A stretch of 64,000 bases of DNA. Source: Burkholderia sp. Ax-1724. GTDB lineage: Bacteria; Pseudomonadota; Gammaproteobacteria; Burkholderiales; Burkholderiaceae. Position 1 is the first letter of the stretch; the number at the start of each line of letters is the position of its first letter. A model generated the notes under the pieces. It saw only the letters and a list, made by a program, of their open reading frames with translations. It had not been told where the DNA came from and did no database searches. Location of the stretch: contig NZ_VWWL01000001.1 in NCBI RefSeq assembly GCF_011752995.1, positions 372,001 to 436,000 of the forward strand, in the 5' to 3' direction. A program made the translations under genes and the position numbers. Positions 49,515 to 56,988 of this stretch are shown here, piece by piece.

Positions 49515-49826
49515 ATGAACAGAACCTTTCGCCTGCTGCTTGCCAACACCGTTCTGATCGCCGCCGGCGCTGCCGCGATGGCGTCGGCTTCGGCCGAGGA
49601 AGTCGTCATCGTCGCGCCGTCCGCGCCGCCGCCGGTCCGCTTCGAGGCCGTGCCCGCGCCGCGGGTCGGCTACGTGTGGGATCACGGTCACTGGCGCTGG
49701 GATCATGGCCGCTACGTGTGGGTCGTCGGCCACTGGCAGGCCGAACGCGTCGGCTATCACTGGGTGCCGGGTCACTGGGTCGAGCATGGTCCGAACTACC
49801 GCTGGATTGCGGGGCATTGGGCGTAA
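49515..49826 (+). CDS. YXWGXW-repeat secreted protein
   Basis: 103 residues. The signal peptide MNRTFRLLLANTVLIAAG ends near SASAEE. The mature part is built of Trp/His/Tyr-rich units of the YXWGXW kind: VWDHGHWRWD, VWVVGHWQAE, HWVPGHWVEH and RWIAGHW. Such proteins are envelope-located and of unknown role; the His/Trp richness could suit metal binding. It has a good ribosome site, GAGGGAGA. Confidence 0.85.
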   Translation: MNRTFRLLLANTVLIAAGAAAMASASAEEVVIVAPSAPPPVRFEAVPAPRVGYVWDHGHWRWDHGRYVWVVGHWQAERVGYHWVPGHWVEHGPNYRWIAGHWA

Positions 49827-50009
49827 CGACCGCAGTCGCGTGCGTGGCAGCGAACGCATGGGCGAACGCGAAGCCGCACGCAAAAACGCATGCATTGGCG
49901 ACGCGGCGGCGTTCGATACCGCTCGCGTCGCGTCTTCAGCGCATTTTCCCGTTTGATCGATAACACAGGCGTCGGCGATCGCGCGCCTGGGAGTGTGGAG
50001 AACTATCCG

Positions 50010-50120
50010 ATGAAAAAGAATCTGCTCGTGCTCGCAGCGCTCGCGGTGATGCTGGCCGGTTGCGTCGTCGTCCCCGCGCGGCCGGTGTATGTGCATGCGC
50101 CGCGCGTCGTGGTTTATTGA
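50010..50120 (+). CDS. Tiny lipoprotein
   Basis: 36 residues, MKKNLLVLAALAVMLAGC then VVVPARPVYVHAPRVVVY. The lipobox is MLAGC with Cys18, so the mature part is only 19 residues of alternating Val/Pro/Arg. GGAG precedes the ATG. Its end overlaps the end of the ClC gene on the other strand by 7 bp. It resembles other tiny beta-proteobacterial lipoproteins; the function is unknown. Confidence 0.7.
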   Translation: MKKNLLVLAALAVMLAGCVVVPARPVYVHAPRVVVY

Positions 50121-51721
50121 CGCGGGGTGTCGGAGGCGTCGTTCGCGAGGTCTGTCGAGGTTGGCGCGACGGCGTTCGCGGCGGTGTCCGCCACGGTGCT
50201 CGCAGCGCCGTTTGCCGGGACATTCGCAGCGCCATTCGTCGCGGTGTTTCGAGTTGCGCTCTCCGGGGCTTGCACCTGTGCGTCCGTTGCCGGTTGCTCG
50301 CCGTGAGTGCCGTCGGCTTTGGCCATGGCAGCATCGACCTCGGGGCTTTCTTCCGCCGTCGGCTCGGGCACTTCAACCTTGGGTACTTCAACCTCGGGCA
50401 CCTCAGGCGCGGGCGCAGGCTGCGGCAACGGCGCCATATAACGCCGCGCCAACGACTCGTACAACGGCGGCGCAAACAGACGCGATACGCGGCTCGCGAT
50501 CAACGCGGTGGCCATCAGCGAAATCACAAGCGCATGGCCGTCGATCATCTCCATCACGATCACGAACGACGTAATCGGCGATTGCGTGACGGCGGCCAGA
50601 TAGCCGACCATCGCGAGCGCAATCAGCATCGGCAATTGCATCGAGTCGAACACCATGTGCAGCAGATTGCCGAAACCCGCGCCGATCGACAGCGACGGCG
50701 CGAAGATGCCGCCTGGAATGCCGGGCAGGTATGAGCCGATCAGCGCGATCATCTTCAGGAACGGATAGAACACCGATTGCGCGTGTCCGTCGAGCAATCC
50801 GCGCGCTTCCGCATAACCGCTGCCGAACGTCGCGCCGCCCGACAGCAGCCCGACGACCGCGATCGTGAAGCCGCATAGCGCGGCGAACGCGACCGGCCGC
50901 TCGCCGTGCAACTGGCGCAGCGGCGCCGGAATCCAGCGCGCGGTATTGAGCAGCAGCCAGCCGAACCCGCCGCCCGCGATACCGGTGACGAGCGCCGTGA
51001 GCAGCACCGCGAGCGCGAGCAGATCGGGGAAATGCGAGCCGATCTGGATCGTGCCGAAATACGTGTAGTTGCCGTTCAAGCCCAGCGCGACCACCCCCGC
51101 GATGATGATCGCGGTAATCAGCACGCCGCTCGCGCGTGCTTCGAAGCTGCGCGTCAGTTCCTCGATGGCGAACACGATGCCGGCCAGCGGCGTATTGAAT
51201 GCCGCCGACAAACCCGCGGCCGCGCCCGCCAGCGCGAGTTGCCGTTCGATCTGCGCGTTCGAGCGCGGATAGAGCCGGCGCAGATTGAACATCAGCGCGG
51301 CGCCGACCTGCACGGTCGGTCCTTCGCGGCCGATCGTGAAGCCGCCGAGAATCCCGAGAAACGACACGCCGATCTTGCCGAGCAGAAGCCGCACCGAGAG
51401 CAGCCGCGCGCCGTAGGCGCTAGGCTTCGTGTGCAGCGTTGCGATGACCTGCGGAATGCCGCTGCCCTCGGCGCCGCGGAAAAACGTGCGCGTGAGCCAC
51501 ACGGCGAGCGCCGCGACCGCCGGCGTGATGATGAGCGGCGCCCACGTATGCTGTTGCTGCACGCCGCGAAACACGTCGTAGCCCCAGTCGATCAGCCGCG
51601 CGTACAGCACCGCGACGAGGCCGACCGCGATCGCGCCGAGCCAGAAAATGCCGTATTGCCGCCACAGGCGTTTCGCGCGGCGCAGGAGGACGGATGGACT
51701 GGGAGGGAAGGACCGGGGCAT
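50114..51721 (-). CDS. ClC-family chloride channel/transporter
   Basis: 535-residue membrane protein. The three ion-selectivity motifs are present: GSGIPQV, GREGP (gating Glu) and GGIFAPS. The internal proton Glu of FAIEEL and the C-terminal Tyr (PPLYESL) also match H+/Cl- exchangers. The membrane part ends near residue 430. A tail of about 105 residues follows, first Pro/Glu/Val repeats (VEVPKVEVPEP), then Ala/Thr/Asn-rich low complexity, with no CBS domains. The start MPRSFPPSPS was chosen, the upstream frame lacking family features. Confidence 0.92.
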   Translation of the reverse strand: MPRSFPPSPSVLLRRAKRLWRQYGIFWLGAIAVGLVAVLYARLIDWGYDVFRGVQQQHTWAPLIITPAVAALAVWLTRTFFRGAEGSGIPQVIATLHTKPSAYGARLLSVRLLLGKIGVSFLGILGGFTIGREGPTVQVGAALMFNLRRLYPRSNAQIERQLALAGAAAGLSAAFNTPLAGIVFAIEELTRSFEARASGVLITAIIIAGVVALGLNGNYTYFGTIQIGSHFPDLLALAVLLTALVTGIAGGGFGWLLLNTARWIPAPLRQLHGERPVAFAALCGFTIAVVGLLSGGATFGSGYAEARGLLDGHAQSVFYPFLKMIALIGSYLPGIPGGIFAPSLSIGAGFGNLLHMVFDSMQLPMLIALAMVGYLAAVTQSPITSFVIVMEMIDGHALVISLMATALIASRVSRLFAPPLYESLARRYMAPLPQPAPAPEVPEVEVPKVEVPEPTAEESPEVDAAMAKADGTHGEQPATDAQVQAPESATRNTATNGAANVPANGAASTVADTAANAVAPTSTDLANDASDTPRQ

Positions 51722-51967
51722 GGAATCGGCTGGCGGTGGGCGGGATCGGACAGGCGTAAAGGAAAGAGTATAAGGCGTACCGCATGGCCCAGGATTTGGG
51801 AAAGCCTTTTGAAATGCCATGGGCGGACAGTCTGGGGCGACACTTTTCGCGCCCCCGGTGTAATAGACGGTATTAAGAGACAGACTGTGTCCGTTGCGCG
51901 TTTGGCAGGGGTGTGACGGAATCGTCAGCTAAAATGGTTTGAATCTCGAACAACGAACAGTTCCTCA

Positions 51968-52972
51968 ATGAAGCGAGTCCTTATCGTCAAGGTCACTTCA
52001 CTAGGCGACATCGTGCAGGCACTGCCGGTCGTTGCCGATATCAAGCGCGCGTTTCCCGGCGTTCAGGTCGACTGGGCCGCCGACGAGGCGTTCGCGGATC
52101 TGGTGCACTGGAGCCAGGGCGTCGACCGCGTGCTGTGCGCGCCGCTGCGCCGGTTCAAGAAAGCGCGCCGCTGGAGCGATTTCAAGGCAATCTGGGCATC
52201 GATTTCCGATCTGCGCGCGCATCGCTACGATTACATCATCGACATTCACGGCGTCTACAAGAGCGCGATCATTGCGTTTCTCGCGCGCTCGTCGAAGCGC
52301 ATCGGTTACCAATCCCAGGATCTGGGCGAGCGCGGTGCCGCATTCGCGTATACGGGCCGTTTCGGTCCGCGTCCCCAGGGTAATGCATGGCATGGCATGC
52401 GCATCAGCGCGAGCGAGGCGCTCGGCTACAAGGTAGACGGCCCGGCGATCTACAACCTGCGTCTGCCCGAACCGGTCACGCGGCCGTTCGCGCGCACCAA
52501 GGCGCCCGTCGCGGCATTTTTTCATGCCACCTCCAAGGACGACAAGAAGTGGCCGCTCGGTCATTGGGTGGCGGTGGGGCGTAAGCTGGGCGAGCGCGGC
52601 TTTCAGGTCGTGCTGCCTTGGGGGTCGCCCGGCGAACGTGCCGAGGCCGAGCAGATCGCGGCGCAAGTGCCGGGCGCGACCGTGCTGCCGCAAATGAGCG
52701 TGACCGAAGTCGCGCAGATGATCGACGCGTGCGCGCTCGTCGTCGGCACGGATACGGGTTTCGTCCATCTCGCGCACGCGCTGCAGAAGCGCACGGTCAT
52801 GATCTTCGTGGCGACCTCGCCGTCGCATTGCGGCGTCGAAGCGCCGTTCCGTTCGACCTCGATCGGCGACGGCCGCTCGGTGCCGCCGATCAGTGCGGCG
52901 CTCGACGCGATCGACTATGTGCACTCAGGCGCGGACGCGTTTGCGGTGCAGGACGATTCGGCTGCCGCCTGA
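51968..52972 (+). CDS. waaC: Lipopolysaccharide heptosyltransferase I
   Basis: Adds the first heptose to Kdo2-lipid A on the cytosolic side of the inner membrane. The 334 residues of the GT9 family contain VKVTSLGDIVQALP (N-terminal signature), DIHGVYKSA, FFHATSKDDKKWP (substrate site) and GTDTGFVHLAHAL. The length is typical. It stands alone, with ClC divergent upstream by about 250 bp. Confidence 0.95.
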   Translation: MKRVLIVKVTSLGDIVQALPVVADIKRAFPGVQVDWAADEAFADLVHWSQGVDRVLCAPLRRFKKARRWSDFKAIWASISDLRAHRYDYIIDIHGVYKSAIIAFLARSSKRIGYQSQDLGERGAAFAYTGRFGPRPQGNAWHGMRISASEALGYKVDGPAIYNLRLPEPVTRPFARTKAPVAAFFHATSKDDKKWPLGHWVAVGRKLGERGFQVVLPWGSPGERAEAEQIAAQVPGATVLPQMSVTEVAQMIDACALVVGTDTGFVHLAHALQKRTVMIFVATSPSHCGVEAPFRSTSIGDGRSVPPISAALDAIDYVHSGADAFAVQDDSAAA

Positions 52973-53076
52973 ATTCCGCCGGTTTTTCCCGGGTCGTTTG
53001 GCAAACGTTTGCGCCAAAGAAGTGAGGCGCGACGCACAATCCGCTCCTGCGAGCCGGATGGCCTCGTCGCGCCTCT

Positions 53077-53107
53077 AAAAAACGCCCGCGTCGGGGAACG
53101 ACGGGCG
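53077..53107 (-). terminator. Minus-strand terminator with no confirmed gene upstream
   Basis: Arms CGCCCGCGTCG (53083-53093) and CGACGGGCG (53099-53107) pair with a small bulge. On the minus strand the stem is followed by TTTTTT. The waaC transcript comes from the other direction and would not have a U-run, so the structure either serves an unrecognised minus transcript or is only a weak waaC terminator. Confidence 0.6.
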
Positions 53108-53196
53108 TAGAGGAATCGCGGGCGTAGCGGAATCGATTACACGCCTGTTAAATCTGTCGCTTTTCGTTGGGCGCCACGGCGGCGGTCATGCCGTTC

Positions 53197-53424
53197 TTAC
53201 ACCACGCTCATGCGGTTCCGTCTGCATGCGCGATGCGATCGGGCCTCATCGCAAACTCGCGAGATACCGCGCGCCAAGGTCCCGCTGTCGTGTCTGAAAT
53301 CGCTGCCGAGGCGCGTGCAGGCGCGCTCGGCGGGGCAGCCGCTATGCCGGCGCGACATCGACGCGCTCAACGCAGTATAGGCGTTGTTTTTCGCCATATC
53401 GACGTGCTCGCGCTTCAGTGACAA
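53197..53424 (-). CDS. Possible small protein, weak evidence
   Basis: 75 codons, MSLKREHVDMAKNNAYTALS and so on, Arg/Ser/Cys-rich toward the C-terminus. There is no recognised domain, signal or clear ribosome site. Its only support is the minus-strand terminator 90 bp downstream. The Arg-rich composition also fits a random open frame in GC-rich DNA. Confidence 0.15.
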   Translation of the reverse strand: MSLKREHVDMAKNNAYTALSASMSRRHSGCPAERACTRLGSDFRHDSGTLARGISRVCDEARSHRACRRNRMSVV

Positions 53425-53587
53425 GTGCTTGTCGAATACGTTTCAGCGGCGTGAATCGGCCCCGCCGGTTCTGTAACACCGCGGTGATTTTCCCTTACAA
53501 ATGGCAACGTTCACGCGGGGGCGGATCGTGTTCAATCGGGTCATTCGGGGTTTCGATTCGAATCAAACTGACTCGATGGAGAACAAC

Positions 53588-53722
53588 ATGAAACGCTTGA
53601 TTCTGACTCTGGTTGCCGGCACGGTCCTCGCAACGGCACTCGGCGGCTGCGTCATCGCACCGGCGCCGGGCTATTACTACGGCGGCGGAGGCTACTACCA
53701 TCACGGCTACTACTACCGTTGA
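53588..53722 (+). CDS. Small Tyr/Gly/His-rich lipoprotein
   Basis: 44 residues. Signal peptide MKRLILTLVAGTVLATALGG ends in lipobox ALGGC (Cys21). The mature part, VIAPAPGYYYGGGGYYHHGYYYR, is nearly all Tyr, Gly and His. GGAG precedes this ATG by seven bases; an ATG four codons earlier is possible. It is a small envelope lipoprotein of unknown role, similar in kind to the one at 50010. Confidence 0.72.
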   Translation: MKRLILTLVAGTVLATALGGCVIAPAPGYYYGGGGYYHHGYYYR

Positions 53723-53748
53723 GCGCGATGCGCGGCTCGGGTCTGGAC

Positions 53749-53928
53749 TCAGGCCATGAGCATTTCGAATGCGATGACCGCGGCGATGGCCGCGGCGTTC
53801 GCCGCGAGCGCCTCGACGACGATGCCTTTCCAGCTCGCCGGGCGAAAGCGCAGCGCGAGCAGCAACGCGCCGAGCAAGGCCAGCGCGATGATCGTCACGA
53901 TCTCGGCATTGTGAAGATGGAGGTTCAT
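53749..53928 (-). CDS. Small membrane protein
   Basis: 59 residues, MNLHLHNAEIVTIIALALLG and so on. It has two hydrophobic helices (about 9-27 and 38-57) around a short RFRPASWKG loop, so it is probably an inner-membrane hairpin. AGGGAG precedes the ATG at good distance. It is not recognised. It converges with the small lipoprotein gene. Confidence 0.6.
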   Translation of the reverse strand: MNLHLHNAEIVTIIALALLGALLLALRFRPASWKGIVVEALAANAAAIAAVIAFEMLMA

Positions 53929-54234
53929 GCGAGTCTCCCTGTTTTTCGTAGGGTTATGACAGGGAGTATAGGCACGTCGAAAAGACGTACAAGGCGGGGG
54001 ATTTACCGAGCCGCCTGCCGCCAAGGGCGGAGGGGAGAGGGCGCCGCAAAGGCCGGGTGCGTGAGCGCGTCGGCGGTGATGTCGGCGCGCAGAAGCAGCA
54101 TGAAGCGGCAGCGCCAAAACAGCCGCGCATGAGTCACGATGCGCGAGGCAGTACGAAAGGGCAGTATGAGAAAAACGGCATACGCGCATCGGCGGAAGAA
54201 CATTTCCGCCGATGCGCGCCGCGACCTCATTGCC
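53929..54234. other. Intergenic region between small membrane protein and MFS gene
   Basis: 306 bp containing the MFS terminator (54169-54217) and the promoter area of the small membrane-protein gene. No gene is supported. Confidence 0.4.
54169..54217 (-). terminator. Terminator after the MFS transporter gene
   Basis: Perfect 14-bp arms GCGCATCGGCGGAA (54184-54197) / TTCCGCCGATGCGC (54204-54217), 17 bp past the stop on the minus strand. The T5 run follows about ten bases after the stem. Confidence 0.7.
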
Positions 54235-55542
54235 TCATTTCATGAGGCTTTCATCGCGCGTTTCGCGCATGCACAGCACGCCGAACAGGCTCACGGCCGC
54301 GGCGACCGACACGTACGCGCCGACCCACGGCAGGCCGCCGTGCGCGGCGAGCACCTGGGCGATATACGGCGCGACCGATGCGCCGAGAATCCCGCCGAGG
54401 TTATAAGCGACGCCGGCGCCGGTATAGCGCACGTTGGTCGGGAACAGTTCCGGCAGCAGCGCGCCCATCGGCGCGAATGTCACGCCCATCAGGAACAGCT
54501 GGATCACGAGGAACAGCAGCACGAGCAGCGTTTCGCCGCTGCCGAGCAGCGGTGCCATCGTGAAGCCCGACAGGATCGCCGCGATGATGCCGACGATCAG
54601 CACCGGCTTGCGCCCGAAGCGGTCGCTCGCGCGCGCCGACAGCGGCGTGGCGAGCGCCATGAACACGACCGCGATGCACAGCAGGCCGAGGAACGTCTGC
54701 CGCGGAATATGCAGCGACCCGACGCCGTACGACAGCGAGAACGTCGTCGCGTTGTAGAACAGCGTGTAGCAGACCACCATCGCGAGCGCGCCGAGCAGCG
54801 TGGGCGCCCAGTGCTGCGAGAGCAGCGTCGCGATCGGCACGCGCACGCGTTCCTTGCGCTCGATGGCGGCCTTGAACGCGGGTGTTTCGGCGATCTTCAG
54901 GCGCACATAGAGGCCGAGCGCGACCAGCACCGAGCTGACGATGAACGGCACGCGCCAGCCCCAGCTGCGGAACTGCTCGTCGGAGAGCGACAGCGCGAGC
55001 GCGAAGAACAGGCCGTTCGACGCGAGAAAGCCGATCGACGGCCCCAACTGCGGGAACATGCCGAACCAGCCGCGCTTGCCGGCAGGCGCGTTTTCGGTGG
55101 CGAGCAGCGCGGCGCCGCCCCATTCGCCGCCGAGGCCGATGCCTTGGCCGAAGCGCAGGATGCACAGCAGGATCGGCGCGAGGCTGCCGATCGCGTCGTA
55201 ACCCGGCACGAAGCCGATCAGCGTGGTCGAGAGGCCCATGACGAGCAGCGAGGCCACCAGCGTCGACTTGCGGCCGATGCGGTCGCCGAAGTGGCCGAAC
55301 AGGAACGAGCCGATCGGCCGCGCGACGAATGCGATGCCGAACGTGACGAACGCCGATAGCGCCTGCGCGGTGGCCGAGCCATGCGGGAAGAATACCGGTC
55401 CGATGACGAGCGCCGCGGCGGTTGCGTAGACGTAGAAGTCGTAGAACTCGATCGCGGTGCCGATAAAGCTCGCGAAGATGATTCGCGCGCTGCTGTTTTG
55501 CCCGCTTGCAGGCTGAGCCGCGGAAATCGGCGAAATGGACAT
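54235..55542 (-). CDS. MFS transporter, metabolite:H+ symporter family
   Basis: 435-residue, 12-helix inner-membrane transporter. FASFIGTAIEFYDFYVYATAAALVIGPVFFP at the N-terminus and the loop FGHFGDRIGRKST are typical of the MHS branch (shikimate, proline/betaine, alpha-ketoglutarate, citrate carriers). RFGQGIGLGGEWGGAALLATENAPAGKRGWFG is the other family hallmark. The substrate cannot be read from the sequence and the neighbours give no clue. The start MSISPISAAQ has AGGGAGA upstream. Confidence 0.9.
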   Translation of the reverse strand: MSISPISAAQPASGQNSSARIIFASFIGTAIEFYDFYVYATAAALVIGPVFFPHGSATAQALSAFVTFGIAFVARPIGSFLFGHFGDRIGRKSTLVASLLVMGLSTTLIGFVPGYDAIGSLAPILLCILRFGQGIGLGGEWGGAALLATENAPAGKRGWFGMFPQLGPSIGFLASNGLFFALALSLSDEQFRSWGWRVPFIVSSVLVALGLYVRLKIAETPAFKAAIERKERVRVPIATLLSQHWAPTLLGALAMVVCYTLFYNATTFSLSYGVGSLHIPRQTFLGLLCIAVVFMALATPLSARASDRFGRKPVLIVGIIAAILSGFTMAPLLGSGETLLVLLFLVIQLFLMGVTFAPMGALLPELFPTNVRYTGAGVAYNLGGILGASVAPYIAQVLAAHGGLPWVGAYVSVAAAVSLFGVLCMRETRDESLMK

Positions 55543-55999
55543 GCAGGTCTCCCTATGTCGTAAAGCCGTGGGGCGCAATGCGACTGCTGGAGCAGGCGGC
55601 ATGCGCTCGCGCGGTGTCCGTGTTGAAATTCTGAGGGCTTGCCCGCCGCGCCGGCGGGTGTGCGGGCGGCGTGAGCCATGCCGGATGCTGCCGGCGCAGG
55701 GGATCGGAAATTATAGCGAGCGCGGCCGGCGCGCAGCAATGGCGGCGTAAGGTTGTGGCGGCGCGCGATGCGGCGCACTACCAGGCGCACTACCCGGCGG
55801 GGGCGGCAGATTGTCGTAGTCGTACGCGATGCTGCGCGGCGTCGGGCGAAGTGAAGCGCAATGAGGCAACGCGCGATGACGCAATGACGCAATGCATCGC
55901 GGAGCAAGGCACGGTAGCGCAGAGTACGGAGAAGCAAGACGCGGAAAAGCAAAACGCGGAAAAGCAAAACGCAGTGACGCAAAACCGCAGCGCAAACGC
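55543..55999. other. Intergenic region with 15-bp repeats
   Basis: 457 bp between the MFS gene start and the TonB-C-like gene end, both on minus. The only structured part is the repeat at 55926-55985. Overlapping open frames encode EKQNA repeats or Arg/Phe-rich strings and are not convincing genes. Confidence 0.5.
55926..55985. repeat. 15-bp tandem repeat, four units
   Basis: Two exact units GCGGAAAAGCAAAAC (55941-55955, 55956-55970), flanked by degenerate copies ACGGAGAAGCAAGAC (55926-55940) and GCAGTGACGCAAAAC (55971-55985). A-rich on the plus strand. Confidence 0.9.
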
Positions 56000-56539
56000 C
56001 TACTCAAGCGATTCCGCTTGCGGCGCGGCCAGCTCGCGCAACTGGAATTTGCCGTTGTCGTTGAAGAGCCAGTCCTCGAACAGTTCGAGCTGACCGCGGC
56101 TGTTCAGCAGCTTGCCCGGCGGTAAGGGCAGCGGGGCCGAGCGGCGCAGCGTGGCGAGGGCCGTGCTTTCGGCTTCGTCGTCGCCGTTGGAGCGATAGAC
56201 CGACGACTCGACGATGCGTCCGTTACGATCGACTGTAAACGACACCACCACGAGCGAGCGCAGCATCGCCTGCGGCTTGCCTTGCAGCACATACGAGGGA
56301 TTGCGCTCGACGATGCGCCGCGCGACCGCGTCGCGGTATTGATCGAGCGTCGCGCTGTTGATCGCGGCGAGCGGCGTGTTGACGGTTTCGCGCGGCATCA
56401 GCGAGGTGATCGTGCAGCCGGCGAGCACGGCGGCGCTCAGCGCGGCGAGCAGCACGCGCGACGTATGCGACGAGCGTCGGATGCATGGCAGGCATTGCCT
56501 CGCGCGGCGACGCGGAAGGGCGGGGAGACGGGAAAGCAT
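56000..56539 (-). CDS. TonB C-terminal-like lipoprotein
   Basis: 179 residues. A long basic N-region precedes a lipoprotein signal, LLAALSAAVLAGC (Cys near residue 43). The rest resembles the TonB C-terminal fold: QAMLRSLVVVSFTVDRNGRIVESSVYRSNGD, then ALATLRRSAPLPLPPGKL. It lacks the inner-membrane anchor and Pro-rich spacer of true TonB, and no exbBD lies nearby, so it is probably a periplasm-facing lipoprotein with another role. The ATG giving MLSRLPALPRR was chosen; later starts nearer the signal core cannot be excluded. Confidence 0.7.
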   Translation of the reverse strand: MLSRLPALPRRRARQCLPCIRRSSHTSRVLLAALSAAVLAGCTITSLMPRETVNTPLAAINSATLDQYRDAVARRIVERNPSYVLQGKPQAMLRSLVVVSFTVDRNGRIVESSVYRSNGDDEAESTALATLRRSAPLPLPPGKLLNSRGQLELFEDWLFNDNGKFQLRELAAPQAESLE

Positions 56540-56684
56540 CGTCGGGGAACAGCGCGAAGAGGGCCTGATTCGATGGTAGTCAAAAACCACCGGTATTCAA
56601 TCGGCGTTCACCCGCTGCGCGGTCGTTGCGTGGTCGCTGTGTGATGTATGGCACGTCGATGTAATGGCCGGAAATATCCGCGAA

Positions 56685-56713
56685 TTGGTCGATGGATCAA
56701 ACGCGCCTACACT
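56685..56713 (+). promoter_or_regulatory. Promoter-like pair upstream of the candidate small RNA
   Basis: TTGGTC (56685-56690), 17-bp spacer, TACACT (56708-56713). It matches the sigma-70 pattern in spacing and in the most conserved bases. Predicted start is about 56720. Confidence 0.45.
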
Positions 56714-56719
56714 TTGATG

Positions 56720-56779
56720 GCCTCTTCAACGAGGCATCGGTGGAAGTCTTTTCAGCCCGCTTTACGCGGGCTTTCTTTT
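56720..56779 (+). ncRNA. Candidate small RNA of about 60 nt
   Basis: From the predicted start the RNA would fold into GCCTC-ttcaac-GAGGC (56720-56735), then a single-stranded stretch, then a terminator GCCCGC-tttac-GCGGGC followed by TTTCTTTT. No plus-strand protein gene lies upstream that could own this terminator. It is not recognised as a known RNA family. Confidence 0.4.
56754..56779 (+). terminator. Orphan plus-strand intrinsic terminator
   Basis: AGCCCGC (56754-56760) / GCGGGCT (56766-56772), loop TTTAC, then TTCTTTT. The nearest genes on both sides are on the minus strand. Confidence 0.75.
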
Positions 56780-56842
56780 GTCTTCGCTGGCCGCCTCACT
56801 TGCCGCTTCGGTGGCTGGCGTGGAGTCCGCCAGACGCAGGCG

Positions 56843-56873
56843 AAAAAAAAGCGAACCCGTCTGCGGGGTTCGC
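56843..56873 (-). terminator. Terminator after argH
   Basis: 8-bp stem GCGAACCC (56851-56858) / GGGTTCGC (56866-56873), with eight T residues following on the minus strand (A-run 56843-56850). It lies 116 bp past the argH stop. Confidence 0.85.
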
Positions 56874-56988
56874 CTTCTGCATGTCCGTGCTGCATGGTCG
56901 CGCTGCATGTTCGTGTAATACAGGTCCATGCCAAACGCGGATTCCCGCGAGACCGCAAGCTCACGCTCGCGGCCTCGCCGGGCATCGC

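Larger units (their letters stand above)
52973..53587. other. Long intergenic region after waaC
   Basis: 615 bp. A hairpin at 53077-53107 has its T-run on the minus strand. A 75-codon minus frame at 53197-53424 lies upstream of that terminator (listed as low-confidence). A promoter for the small lipoprotein gene must lie near 53480-53560. Confidence 0.4.
56540..56988. other. Intergenic region with a candidate small RNA and the argH terminator
   Basis: 449 bp. It holds a promoter-like pair, two hairpins and a plus-strand terminator (56685-56779, listed separately), and the argH terminator at 56843-56873. Confidence 0.55.

Noticed and set aside
55671..56093. Plus-strand gene with EKQNA repeats
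   Set aside because: It overlaps the end of the TonB-C-like gene and its repeats come from the 15-bp DNA repeat; no start site or domain.
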